DNA of 64,000 nt from Rutpela maculata (GCA_936432065.2 OW386290.2:133904677-133968676), one strand, 5' to 3'. Numbered from the stretch's first letter, positions 33,581 through 45,890 are shown. Notes: generated by a model from the sequence alone, not told the origin. Numbers and translations: made by a program.

Positions 33581-33769
33581 TAAACACGTTTAGTTATGAA
33601 AAAATACGTCATAACTCGAAAAATTCCGGTTAGTTTGACCTGAAAATATTCACCCAAAGGTTCTTGAAGTCGCTGATTACAAGTTTGGTGTCAAGTAGAT
33701 AGTGCTTCTATACATTATTCGGTTGGTGTAGGTAGGTGGTTTAACGAAAACAAATGAATTAGATGGAAT

Positions 33770-33890
33770 AATTTATTCATTGACCCCGCATTCACCCGAT
33801 CTAACACCTTTAGATTTTTTTCTGTGGGGAAATTTAAAAGAAATGTTTACTACACGATGCCACAAAATAACGAATTAACGAAGTAAGAGA
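33770..33890 (+). pseudogene. mariner-like transposase C-terminal fragment
   Basis: The plus-strand reading PHSPDLTPLDFFLWGNLKE matches the catalytic third-motif region of IS630/Tc1/mariner transposases and keeps the acidic residue (PLD). No N-terminal part is present. Frame closes soon after. Confidence 0.8.
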
Positions 33891-33972
33891 TCAAGAATTG
33901 TATAAAAGTGCAGGAAAATAACACCATAACACATTAATGAGGACATGCCAAAATTTGAAATCCTTCTTTAAA

Positions 33973-34677
33973 TTACTTCCACGTCTAGTGGAAGTATAGT
34001 AACAAAAAAATTTTTAAAAATTTTTATTGTCCAAATAGGCTTAAAATGTCATGAAACGTCGAGATTTTAAGTTTGAGCGAAAAAAAATTTTCTGTCTGTC
34101 TGTCGGTCTGTCTATCTGTAACTTTTTTTTGTGCGCACGTTTACTCTGGAACCGTTTAAGATATTGACTTGAAATTTGGTACACATATGTACTTTAACGA
34201 GATCTAGAACTAGATTATATTTTCATCTTGTTCCGTCGAAGGGTTGGGGGGGTAAATTGGGGTAAATTTGGGGTAAATGGGTAAATCAAGCAGGTAAGAG
34301 TCCATGAAATTGGTATTTAGTATATACAAGAGAAGCTAAGGTCTCAAAAAAATTTTTGGCATTAGCCACCCCCATTACCACCCCCACCTCCTTATTAAAG
34401 GGGATAAAAATTTGATTTAGTTTATGTACAGGAACCAGAAACTTCAAAATATTTTTTTACTTCATCCACCCCTCCACCAACACCGCCCTATCACCACCCC
34501 CACCCCACTACCGATGTGGGGTATCGTTTTATGGGTTTTTGGGGTAGAGGATTTCAAATATTATATTATTAAAGTTCCATAAACAATTATTTTCACATAC
34601 AAAGTTTTTTCGTTGTGAGTGACTTGGATAGAGAATCTGGATGTGGAAGTAGTGATTCCTTGGGCAGCGGTTTTTTA
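33973..34677 (-). repeat. R700 repeat, copy F (full length)
   Basis: TTACTTCCACGTCTAGTGG hairpin to GGGCAGCGGTTTTTTAT. Close to copy G; the TCTG/GACA tract is at about 34092-34120. Confidence 0.9.
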
Positions 34678-34858
34678 TGTTATTCTACCTGTTTGTTAAC
34701 TGACTTCCATTTTATGAAATTTTCTCTAGTCATTTGTTTATGTAATATTTATTCATTTTAAAGTAGTTTTGACTGTTGTATTATTTAATATTGTTCGTGT
34801 TATTAGAAACAATAATTTTTCAACATTTGTTTTATTACTTTGTAACAAATTTTTATAC

Positions 34859-35005
34859 AGGGCCAGTCGAAAAGTGAAACATTTTAAAATTAGGCCATTA
34901 AGTAACAAACACCCTGTATTTGAGAATCGAATACACTATCCACTTTGCCGATAAAAAATTGCCTAACAGCTGATCTCGACCTACTTAAAGGAACTTAGAA
35001 GGCCT
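34859..35005 (+). mobile_element. mariner-type element end
   Basis: CAGGGCCAGTCGAAAAGTGAA follows TA and runs to GCTGATCTCGACC. The inverted relative is at 32986-33160. CAGGG... after TA is the usual terminus of Tc1/mariner MITEs. Opposite ends are not resolved. Confidence 0.5.
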
Positions 35006-35794
35006 TGAAGAAATGAAAATTGCAAATTTTTCAAGGTAGATAGTCAAATAGAGCTCAAGTACTATGTCCCAAGAAAAAACTCGGGCAATGCGTTCCAAAC
35101 TAACAGGTTGTTACGGTATTAAATAACACACACTGTATGAGTGTATACCCAACATAGGAGAAATCTGCACTTTTGCCACTGACAAGCGTGTTTTTTTTAA
35201 CTTATAACTCAAATGCGTTGGCCGGTATTTTACATTCAGCTTCTCTCTTCACGATTTTTCACTATAATTAGTTTATCCCTGCCCTTTTGAACCTCATTTG
35301 GTTTTAATGATGATACATTGAATATATCGAATAAAACAAGAGAACAAAGAGTGGTTTTTATGCCCCGGTACAATGGAATGAATGTGCTTTTGTGAATCCT
35401 GTTCAGTAGGTTTTAAAAAGTCGATTTATCAACATAACATCGCTATCACATAATAATTTAATTCTCACGGACGATTTGTTAGAGAAATGATCGGAAGAAG
35501 AAAGGTTTGCATAGTGCAGAATATTGATTGTATAGTTCTAACCTAAAAAGTACGAAAATAATGACAAAAAATTCCTTTCATGAAATGGGGGTAAAAATCG
35601 AAAAAAGAGAAAAAAATTCTAAAACTTTGGAAACTTTGGGCAGGGTGACTCAATTAAGAGCGAGCTCTACCTCTCTAAAACGAGTATGCAGTTTTATCGA
35701 TGTTAACCCCCTATATAGTTTTACCGCTGTAAAACGCGTTGGTGCCATTGACATTATGTTTTGTTTCGTGAAATATTTTTATAATTTAATATAG
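35006..35794. other. spacer, nothing recognised
   Basis: An 88-codon plus frame at 35528-35794 has no recognisable motif and ends at the start of the E-derived sequence; probably chance. Confidence 0.3.
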
Positions 35795-36270
35795 TTGTGA
35801 GGAGGCCATGGAAAACTATTAACAACACTTTTTATAATATAAAATAAATATATTAAATTTTTCCAAAATTAACCACTTTCTCTAGAGATAAATATGACGT
35901 ATGATATACCGTTGGATACCTAATTTAAGTTGTGTTCGAATAATGAAATAATTTACAGGGTGTTCCATTTTAAAAAAACAACACAAGTTATGTCTATATC
36001 TCGAAAATTGAGGCATGCATAATTCTCTTCTTATTAGCAATGGATTCTACTCAAAAAAGTGCCTTAAGAATGTGTTACTCGATTTTCGATTCGTCACTTG
36101 GTAATTGAAATATGCCAATTTTCTAAAAACGGTCTGTAGCTTGGTAGTCGAAAAAGTTAGACGATCACGGTTCGCGCCATTGTTTCTCGGAAATCGAGCT
36201 CAGGACACCTATATTGGTTTTTGTCTATCTGCCATAGTTTTAGAGAAAACCCCAAATTCCATCTGTACAA
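35795..36270. mobile_element. collapsed derivative of element E
   Basis: Left ~65 bp (GAGGAGGCCATGGAAAACTA) are the inner part of E's arm; the rest is the opposite arm running out to CCCAAATTCCATCTGTAC. The internal transposase is absent. This copy keeps the site where the AATT-flanked element sits in E, and an extra CAGGGTGTTCCATTTT block at about 35957. Confidence 0.75.
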
Positions 36271-38527
36271 TGTATATTTCAACAGTAACCTTTATTTAAT
36301 CTTTCAGAGAGTACTCTCTGCTTCCCTCAAATTAAAAATAATTTAAAAATTTAATGATAAATTCTTGTATCGTTTTCACTGTCATACATTCTGGAAATAG
36401 GCAAATACAGATCAAGCTGCGGTCATTAACTGAATTTTCATTAACTTTCTATGATACCGGCGTGACTACTGATCATGGACATGTATGTTTACGGATCAAA
36501 TGTACTAGTGCTCTCTCTCTACCTTTTCGCGTCATACGACTGGTTTAATTGTGCGCGAGTATCTCTTTACAGTAAACACTCATTATAGTATCTATGGTTT
36601 TAACATGATCTTTTGTTAATTAGTTATCATAAAAACCGTCACTTACTACATTACATTTAAAATATCGTGAGTTCCACGTAGGTATTTTCCAATTTATTTT
36701 TTTGTCTATTAGGGTTTTTTGTCTATTAGAAAAAAACTTTAAACATTAAAAATGTTTAGTTAATTTATTTGAGAAATATTCTCTACAAATTCCACTCGTG
36801 CTTTTAAACTTTATCTATAATTTTTTTCAAGCTACGTTGCCAAAAGTAACACAATTCGTGCAAATTAGGCAGCACTTGTGATACTACATAAGAAAAAATA
36901 TTCAGACTTCTGAATAAAGAAAAATTACAAATTCTGTAAATACAGTTCTTCGTTGTTTATACACTTTATACAAAACCACAGATATCTATGACCTCTGCTG
37001 TAACATATAGAACAATTTGTGTTAGTTTAAATTTAACTTCGCTGATCCATTGGTATGAGATAAGCAAAGTTATTTCCCTCGTCAGACTTCGAGGCAGCAG
37101 TGTAGATATGTTGGCTTGGGTTTTCAGTTTGGCTTAGAACATCTAGATTTCGTAACATGTCAGAACTTTTAATGAAATTACCAACAGCAGAAGCGATAGG
37201 TGTGATGAAAGTGAAAACTTTTATTGAAATGTCAACAGTTATTAGTTTCTTTCAAAAATTCAAAACACTCCGTGGGAATCACCAGCAGCAAAATCAAAAT
37301 CCAACTTAGACCCAATAGGGAACTTGCCCAAAAAATTAAATTGAATCAAAATACTCAAAATCGTAAACTAACATCATTAAAATCACCATAGACAATAAAC
37401 ATTAAAAAAAAATTCTTCCAGAAATATGAGCGAATAAAATCTGCCTGATTTTACCCAGTGACACCGATTCTGCTTTGACTTTGACAATTCCACATGCGCA
37501 TGCGCATTTGTCAGACACAACTAGCAGTGAACACAACCTAACCTAAAATTTAAATACTGCTCCACGTAAAAGCCCATAGCCAGATACGTATTCGTTAGAA
37601 AAACATCTTCAATATCCGTTGATTTTGAGTGATATTTGTTATTTTTATATAAGCTTGTGTGGTAAACATTTTACACAGTGACACTATACAGGTTTATAAT
37701 AAGTATTTTCCATTTCTCAACACAAAACAGAATCATAAACTAAATAAAATCTTCAAAATACGCCGAATAGCACCCGTGAATACACAACACAATGTTTTCA
37801 CACAAGCAAATGTAAATTCGATAGTTAGGTTAGGAGGTGTTACTCTGTAACAAAACTAAAACGCAAATGCGCATGCAGACGTCTCAAAACCAACCGCCAC
37901 CCAGTCTATTAATTAGGGTGAAGACACCGCTCGGCTAAAGTACGCCATCTGAGGGACACCACGCGAGACTAATTTTCACGCAGTGACGTCACAGTGCCTT
38001 TCGCGAGGATTTCAAATTTAATTATTTATGCAAAGTAAGTACTGCGATTTAAGAACTGATATTCGGTGTGGCGTGTTTTTATATATAAACACACACTTTA
38101 AAGAAATAAAAAAAAATTGGAGCCCACCCCATCTTTTCTTAATATTTTTGTTTTTGGTACACTTTTTTATCGTTACTATTAAGGGAGATAGATATACCCA
38201 GTGACAAGATTTTTGTTTCATACTTGATCACACTATCGTGTATTGGGTTCGATTTGCAGCTAAGACACTAACAATATCGGTGGGTAATGCCTGCTTTTTT
38301 TCAAATGTGTAACCCCCTAGGCTTTGGATTTGGGGTTATAATGTGTGTGGTATGTAATGTTATGATTACGGCATTACGAGATGGGATCACACTATTCCAC
38401 CTAAGTGTCCGTGCACAGTGTGCACGTGTGAAATATTCTAACTGTCTGCACACTTAATTTCATTAATTAATACAAATTATTTTATTTTCTCGAAATTAAC
38501 ATTGCAACATATGGGATGTTACAAAAT
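36271..38527. other. spacer, mostly low repeat content
   Basis: No gene recognised. Short CpG-containing patches: CATGCGCATGCGCATTTG at 37493, and a GC-richer stretch at 37905-38020 (CGCTCGGCTAAAGTACGCC, GTGACGTCAC). A palindrome GTGCACAGTGTGCAC lies near 38410. Lack of repeats here could mean unique host DNA. Confidence 0.35.
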
Positions 38528-38582
38528 GATCACCTTCAATGACTTCAGAAAATCCTAGTTTTCTGAAGTCATTGATCACCTT
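38528..38582. repeat. 17-bp perfect hairpin flanked by 9-bp direct repeats
   Basis: TCAATGACTTCAGAAAA (38536-38552), loop TCCTAG, exact complement to 38575. GATCACCTT stands on both sides (38528-38536, 38574-38582). Confidence 0.9.
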
Positions 38583-39225
38583 GTATACAGCCACTAAAAT
38601 CGTCTGCATATGCAAAATGGAGATGCGAGTGAACATTTTGAACCATCAGTTTTAACGTAAACTCCCCCGAGGCTATAGCTGAGTGTTAGTGGAGACCTCG
38701 CCCCTTTCAACCCTTTCGGAGGCCGCCAGCATAGCTGACTATCAAAATGTCACTTTGCTTCTTCAGCAGGCGGGCCCCGCCAGCCGTGGGCTCGACAGCT
38801 ACATTATGACTTATTAAATTAATGAAAAATATATGTGGCTGGCTTTGACTCGGCGAAAGCGTATCTCGTTGGTATTCTATTTTTAGGTAATAATTCAACA
38901 GAGTCAGATCTCTCTGACAACCACCTCTAGCCGAAAAGTTTTGTGATTCATTAATTTTTTTAATTTGTAATTATTTAAAGTGTGTACGTATAATATTCTC
39001 TGTTCCAGTTTTTTTTTTGTTGAGTTTTTTCTGTCAATATTAAAAGACAGAAACAATTTCAAATCATCTTTTAACAGACTTCGAAAATTAAAAAAAAAAA
39101 GGTTCTCAATTCAATATGTGTTTTTTTTTTGTTTGCTCAATCATTACTCAGGATTTGCTTAACCGATTTCTCCAACAGCAAAGTACGTCTCGGCGGTGGT
39201 TCCATTATAGTTTCATTAAACTATT
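38583..39225. other. spacer, nothing firm
   Basis: About 38660-38800 is GC-richer (CAGGCGGGCCCCGCCAGCC) and may be an unrecognised element; the 63-codon minus frame over it shows no motif. Confidence 0.3.
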
Positions 39226-40092
39226 AATGCACTCAGTGTCCCATTAACTTATCTAATCAATATCTCTTTTTCAAATGGAATTTTTCCAGTTCATTATAAA
39301 ACAGCTGTTGTTAAACCTTTGTTTAAAAAGGATGATACCGCAAAGCTTACTAACTACAGGTTTTGCCAACATTATCAAAAATTATAGAAACTGTTGTAAA
39401 AATCCAGCTAGTACAGTACTTAAGTAAAAGAGAAATACTCACAACAGCTCAATATGGATTCCAAAAACATCGTAGCACCTCGGATGCCGCATTTGCACTT
39501 ATAAATAAAATAAATAGCATTATGGAACAAAAAGAAGCAGTAAACCGTATATTCTGTGAGCTGTCAAAGGCCTTTGACTGCGTAGATCACCAAATTCTAT
39601 GCCATTAGGGGACTACCGCATCAGTGGTTTAAATCATATTTGGCAGATGGCAGAATATATGTAGAACGTACTGATTCCTCATCGGACCCCATGGGAAAAG
39701 TAGCTTCTAGTAAGCAAAAAGTTTTCTGCGGAGTACCACAAGGTTCGGTGCTCGGGCCAGTTCACTTTTTATCATAGTGTTTAGTTTCCATCAATATGTT
39801 TCTCCCTATTTTCCGATGATCGAGTATTATAATAAACGATAAAAATTATGATAACCTAATAAGATACACCCAAGATACGATGAATAATGTAACAAATTAG
39901 TTCACCTCAAACAAATTATTACCAATCACAGAAAAAACTTAAAATATTACTTTCCAATGTCCAAGAAAACTATTACCATATCAATCAATCAAGATAAACT
40001 CAGGTGAAGTATCAAATACAAGCATATACAATTTTTGGGTATCCAAATTAATCAAAATCTAGATTGGTCAAATCATATAGAAGAGTTAAATA

Positions 40093-40577
40093 CAGAGTTG
40101 GCATGTTTAAAACAAAGTGTTTTAAACAAGATATTTAAAACATCGCACCGTGTTTTAAACAAATGTTTAAAACATATTCAATACACAATGCGATATTTTA
40201 AACAACTGTTTAAAACTCAGTGCGATGTTTTAAACAAATGTATTATTTTGGAGTTTGCTGAAGTTGAAAATCAGGATAAGTGCCGATGATGGTCCAAATA
40301 GCCTCTGTAGTCTTACTCATATGAGTCAAATGGTCAGTAGTCACATGCACTAACCTGAGCATTTATTTGTAGAGTGCTGTAAAATTCGTTTAAGAGCGCC
40401 ATCTGGCATTAAATAGTAGTACACAGTAAGTTGGCACCATTTAATTTTAATTGAACAGAATTTTAAACGTTTTAAACTGTTTCAAACATTTAAAACATTG
40501 AAAAAAAAAACTTTAAAATAAAAAAAACAGTTTTTTTGTTAAAAAGGAAAAAAAAACTGTTTTTTTTTCCAACCCTG
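40093..40577. mobile_element. hAT MITE with GTTTTAAAC palindrome clusters
   Basis: Ends CAGAGTTGG / CCAACCCTG (one mismatch), flanked by GTTAAATA (40085-40092) and GGTGAATA (40578-40585), 6 of 8 matching. Removing it restores the reading NHIEELNKKCKSV across the LINE. Interior has about eight TTTAAAAC/GTTTTAAA motifs in 150 bp, then A- and T-rich runs. Confidence 0.82.
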
Positions 40578-40845
40578 GGTGAATAAGAAATGTAAATCTG
40601 TTTTTGCCATATCTGTAATAGGAAGAGAGCTGGATCAAAATGCAGCTCTAAACGTCTATTTTACTTATTTTCAAGGAATTGTGCAGTATGGAATTGAATT
40701 TTGGCGTTCTTCAAGCCAAATTGAAACATTACTATTAACGCAAAAAGAGCTATATGCACAATTTGTTAAATAAAACAATCTGAAACATGTAGACCTTGAT
40801 TCAAACAATTACAAATTTATACAGTAATTAATTTTTATAGATATA

Positions 40846-41424
40846 TTTTTTATCTATTTATTTAACGTCGCCCCATTTCCGCAACCAGGGCCTATCACTG
40901 ACACCAGGAGACGAGCTACTCCCAACCTGGAAATTTTGCCGAACCTCTTCTCGTAAGAAGAGTAGGGGATCTTTTACTTGCCTAACATTTAATAGACAAG
41001 GGGCTGCCTGCTTTACATCCTCTCCGAAGGATGGTATATCCACTACGTAATCTTCGTCTTGAAATTACATAGCTTCAGCGTATACACTGATATACAAGCC
41101 GTTAGAAGGTGGGACGAGATCGCTGTGTTTCCCAAGATGAATTTCACCCATCCAAGTACTAACCGCGTTGCACGTTGCTTCACTGAAGTATCGAGATACA
41201 TACACAACAACAAAGAACAAAACAAATTTATTTGGTATTTAACGGTACAAGAATGCGCCTCGCCGGATCCCGGCCCGGAGCCAGCCTGACAATCACGGCG
41301 TGCAGCGTCGTGGTAAATGTGGGGTGGGGCTGGGCGGGGTGGGTCTGGTTTGGCTTAACGGTAATTAAATTGGGTTGCTAGATATATACTTACACAGTGA
41401 AGACGCATCTACGCTCGTCCCTAT
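40846..41424 (-). mobile_element. 5S rRNA-derived SINE, copy 2 (long form)
   Basis: Minus strand: AAGCAACGTGCAACGCGG, then TTAGTACTTGGATGGGTGA (about 41180-41145), the 5S internal promoter. The body shared with copy 1 runs down to the tail GACGTTAAATAAATAGATAA at 40850. It differs from copy 1 by ~200 bp of GC-richer sequence (41195-41390) between the 5S part and the conserved outer block GACGCATCTACGCTCG. TTTTATAGATATA precedes the tail (40833-40845) and recurs only after the adjacent R700 copy (42119-42131). Confidence 0.85.
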
Positions 41425-42118
41425 TTTTACTTCCACACCAGTGGAAATATAGTATCGACAAAAATTTTTTTAAAAATTTTTATTGTTCAAATAGGCTTAG
41501 AATGTCACGAAACGTCGAGATTTTAAGTTTAAGCGAAAAAAAATTCTGTCTGTCTGTCTGTGTCGGTCTGTAACTTTTTTTGTACGCACGTTTACTCTGG
41601 AACCGTTTGAGATATTGACTTGAAATTTGGTACACATATGTACTTTAACGAGATCTAGAACTAGATTATATTTTCATCTTGTTCCGTCGAAGGGTTGGGG
41701 GGTAAATTAGGGTAAATTTGGTGTAAATAGGTAAATCAAGCAGGTAAGAGTCCATAAAATTGGTATTTAGTATATACAGGAGAAGCTAAGGTCTCAAAAA
41801 ATTGGCATTAGCCACCTCCATTACCACCCCCACCTCATTATTAAAGGGGATGAAAAAAAATTATGATTTAGTGTGTGTACAAGAACCAGAAACCTCAAAA
41901 TATTTTTTTACTTCATCCACTCCCACTACCATCCCTCATCACCACCCCCACCCCGCTACCGATGTGGGGTATCATTTTATGGGTTTTTGGGGTAGAGGAT
42001 TTCAAATATTATATTATTAAAGTTCCATAAACAATTATTTCCACATACAAAATTTTTTCGTTGTGAGTGACTTGGATAAAAAATCTGGATGTGGAAGTAG
42101 TGATTCCTTGGGCAGCGG
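41425..42118 (-). repeat. R700 repeat, copy G (full length)
   Basis: TTTTTACTTCCACACCAGTGG hairpin to GGGCAGCGG. Abuts the 5S-SINE directly and shares its 13-bp flanking direct repeat. Confidence 0.9.
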
Positions 42119-42410
42119 TTTTATAGATATAAAATGGCCATAATGATTTATAATAAACGCCATACTTTATTAACACCCCTATAGCACTAGAAATAAAGAT
42201 ATTCCACTTTTATCTAATTATAACTATGAAACAAACAGAAAAGGGCCACTATACTCTGGAATAAAAATTTTTGATAAACTGCCTTATCCATAACAGAACA
42301 AAATTCTTTAATTTCCTTTAAAAAAACATTGAAATTATTTTTACAACAATACACGTTTTACAGTCTGAAGGAATTTTATTCTACTAGATTGACAGAGGCA
42401 TGAAAATTTA

Positions 42411-42719
42411 GTTTAGTACTCACCCTCTACTATTCTGTTCTTGTACTTTTCCTTCTTTCCCTACGCCTTTAATAAGGTATTGTAAAGTTTATTGATTATA
42501 CATTCAATACATTAATGTATAAAAGTATGTACACCGTGTAGTATGCAAACTTTATTTGGGGAAATGAATGTTATGGGTTATGTATGTATAGTGCAGTACC
42601 TAGAGGTAAATAATATATAAAATTTCGGAATAATTTCATATGTAATGATAATTTTTTCTTTATTGTAGTATTATTGTAGTAAAAGTTATCGTCTTCAGTT
42701 TCTATATGGTGCCGAATAT
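42411..42719. other. spacer, nothing recognised
   Basis: AT-rich, probably including the LINE 3' untranslated region (AATACATTAATGTATAAAAG). Confidence 0.35.
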
Positions 42720-45700
42720 TTGCTCTTATCCTTAGGGGGTGAAAACCACCCCTAAATTTGAATATTGAATATTTGCAAAAGTATTACTAATTTATTTTTG
42801 AAACGTAGGATAATTATGTTTTTGGGATCGCTGATTACGAATCTGAAGTCAAAATAAAAAAAATGAAAATGGCGGCTTTAATAAGGTGCGACAAATTTTT
42901 TTTTCTAAAATAAGTGTTTTAAACGGACGAAATAAATTGACCATCTGGGTGATGCTATATATTAACGAAAAATAGCATTTTTGAAAAAAAAATTAAGTAC
43001 TGAGCAATTACAAGAACAAAATGGCGACATTTTCATAAAAAAAAAAAACGTGAAAACGCACATTGATTTGGCCATAATTCTTTATTTTTTGTGATGTAGA
43101 AACCAACAAAAAAGAATTTTAAGTATTGATTAATTATCTTTAATTTTGTTCCTTACGATATTTGATGGAAGTGTCACAGTTTCCAAGATATTCAACATTA
43201 TAAACTATATACTTCATCCTAAAAGCGGTCGGATGCTCTCTACAAAATTAAATATCTCCAAAACTATCAACCCAGCACAAATATATATAAAAAAATCAAA
43301 TTCATTCTCAGTTTATAAGCTTCATTTTTGATGTCCTCTATATTTTCTTTAAAACTAATATTTATTGAGATATTTGCAGAGAACAAAAATGTTAAGTTTT
43401 TTCTAAAAAAATTTTTTAGTTTAAAATTCATTTTTTTTTCTAAAGCAAGCGCTATAAGCGGACGAAAAAATTTTAACGTCTAGGTCATACTATATAGGGT
43501 GAGTCATGAGGAACTGTACATACTTCTACCATAAGTAGACACACCTAAGACGAATACCAAGTAACCATCAAAAAGTGTTTGTTCCGTTTCTTTACTATCA
43601 TACAGAGTGATTTATGAATTTTGTTCAAAAATTGTTTTAGTCATAACATTTTAACGGTTAATCCGATTTGCCTCATGTTTTACAACAATGTACACTGTTG
43701 CCTAACAACCATCATACATATCCAAAATTAAAAAAATCCATGGACGGTTTCAAAAAAATTTGTTGGATTGCTTCGTATACGATAGTTCACCCTGTATATG
43801 ATTTATCTAAAATTGATATGAAATTTGTATAGGACACAAATAGGTAGTAAAACCTGAGCATTTGAAATTTTTGTCACACTCTCAATAACTTTTTTATTAA
43901 CGATCAATTTTCAAGTCAAATGAAAAGTTTAGCAAAATGGAATATTTTAATGTATACTAATATTTATTAATACACAAATTTGGCTAAAAAAAATAATATC
44001 TACATAATTCGTACCTAGGTTTAATAAGTACCATCATTTTATTAAATTTCCAGGTCAGGTCTTAAAAATGTGATTGATGTGGTTCATCTAAAAAGTTGCC
44101 TCTTTATGTGATTTCTCCAATTAGTAAATTGCTTCCAAAAAGAACAGAAATAAGTAGTCTAATTTGTGTTATCTAACTTTCCCCCATTAAAAGTGTCCAA
44201 CCTAAATATTCAGTTTAAGATCAATTTTAACGATAACTGTATTTTTCGAAATATTTTTAAAAGCCATCATATTCAAATGCAAGCATTGAATTTAAAATAA
44301 ATACAACATGCGGATATACGTCCTTTAGTGCTTGTTATTACGTAGATACTTCCAATTTATTTAATATTCAAGCAATGAAAATATCAAATTGTCACAGCCG
44401 TCTATGATCTCCATAAATTCAACAAAAATGGATGCATAATGTCTGAAAATTAAATAAAATGGAAGTACCTACATAATAACAAGCACTAAATGACGTAGAT
44501 CCGTATGTTGTATTTATTTTAAATTCAATGCTTGCATTGAACAGAATGGTTTTTAAAAATATTTCGAAAAATTTACAATTTTCGTTAAAATTGATCTTAA
44601 ACTGAGCATTTAGGTTGGACACTTTAAATGGGGGAAAGTTAGGTAACACAAATTGGCTACTTATTAATGTCCTTTTTGGAAGCAATTTGACTAATTGGAG
44701 AAATTACATACAGAGGCAACTTTTTAGATGAACCACATCAGCCACATTTTTAAGACCTGGGCTGGAAATTGATTAAAATGATGGTACTTATTAAACCTAG
44801 GCACGAGTTATGTAGATATATATTTTTAGCTAAATTTTTGTATTAATAAATATTAGTATACATTAAAATATTCCATTTTGCCAAACTTTTCATTTGACTT
44901 GAAAATTGATCGTTAATAAAAACAATTGTTGAGAGTGTGACAAAAATTTCAAATACTCAGGTTTTACCACCTATTTGTGTCCTATACAAATTTCATATCA
45001 AGTTTTAGATAAATCATATACAGGGCGAACTATCGTATACGAAGCAATCTAACAAATTTTTTTGCAACCGTCCCTGGACTTTTTAAATTTTGGATATGTA
45101 TGATGGTTGTTAGGCAGCAGTGTACATTGTTGTAAAAAATGAAGCAAATCGGATTAACCGTTAAAATGTTATGACCAAAACAATTTTTGGACAAAATTCA
45201 TAAATCACTCTGTATGATAGTAAAGAAAGGGAACAAACACTTTTTAATGGTCATTTGTTATTCGTGCTTCTACTTAGGGTAGAAGTATGTACAGTTCCAC
45301 ATGACTCACCCTGTATATTAACGAAAAACAGTATAAGGGAATATATATTTTTTTAATTGCTGACTACCTAAATTAAACAAAATGGCGAGGTGTTTATTAA
45401 AAAAAATTAAAAAGGTACATTGTTTCTGTCATAACTTCTTTGTTTTTTGTGCTACAGAAATAGAAGAAAAATCATTTCAAAGCCTAATTAATAGTCTTTC
45501 ATTTTGTTAGCGCTTTTGACCTAAGTGCCATAGTTTCTGAGATATTTCACATGTAAACTTAATACTTCGTCTTATAGACGTTCGGACGCCACTTCCAGAT
45601 TTCCGAAACCATTAACTCTACAGAAGTTAAAAAAAAAAACGAAATTCATCCTCATTTAGTAGCTTCCTTATTTGTTTCTAGCATGTTTTCGTTCGGTGTA

Positions 45701-45890
45701 ATACTTTTCGAGTTATTTGAGGAATATTGTTTTGGAATACCTTTTTTTAAGCTAAAAATCCCAATTTTCAAGTCGTTATAACTTGAAGACTCAATTTTTA
45801 TGAAAAGTTGCATATTGCCTTTTCTTCTTAAAATTCCATCTTCTTTCAGCCCCAGTGTTTTTAATTTTTTCTTAGTTGCCACCCCCCTGA
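42720..45890. repeat. ~538-bp tandem repeat, two diverged units
   Basis: GCGGACGAAATAAATTGAC at about 42916 recurs as GCGGACGAAAAAATTTTAAC at 43458. Further blocks (AACAAAATGGCGA, AATTCTTTATTTTTTGTG) recur after the palindrome at about 45375-45440. The second unit is split by the 43495-45313 palindrome. Confidence 0.8.
43495..45313. mobile_element. giant foldback element, 1.8 kb, TA-flanked
   Basis: Left AGGGTGAGTCATGAGGAACT and right complement (CAGGGTGAGTCATGTGGAAC) extend inward as near-complementary arms of almost 900 bp up to a ~100-bp centre at 44360-44460. TA is duplicated (43493-43494, 45314-45315). The sister tandem unit shows the empty site CTATATATTAACG at about 42955. CAGGG ends and TA duplication indicate a Tc1/mariner-type source. 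No transposase; the 88-codon minus frame lies in the palindrome and is not a gene. Confidence 0.88.

Larger units (their letters stand above)
39226..42410 (+). pseudogene. LINE reverse transcriptase (Jockey/CR1-like), interrupted
   Basis: The RT reads, over several frames, VHYKTAVVKPLFKKDD near 39300, VLPTLSKIIETVV, QYGFQKHRSTSDAAF, ELSKAFDCVDHQ near 39560-39590, and GVPQGSVLGP near 39730. FLGIQINQNLDWSNHIEEL resembles the post-catalytic region at 40040. The catalytic FADD motif is lost (only a DD remnant near 39816). A hAT MITE (40093-40577) then splits NHIEEL from NKKCKSVFAIS...ELDQNAALNVYF, which continues at 40579. A 5S-SINE/R700 composite (40846-42118) follows, and the C-terminal GPLYSGIKIFDKLP region resumes at 42243. 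Many stops show an old, dead element. Confidence 0.88.

Noticed and set aside
43146..43331. Short frames in the 42.7-45.9-kb tandem repeat and palindrome as peptides
   Set aside because: They fall in repeated or self-complementary DNA, and the frames are not preserved between repeat units.
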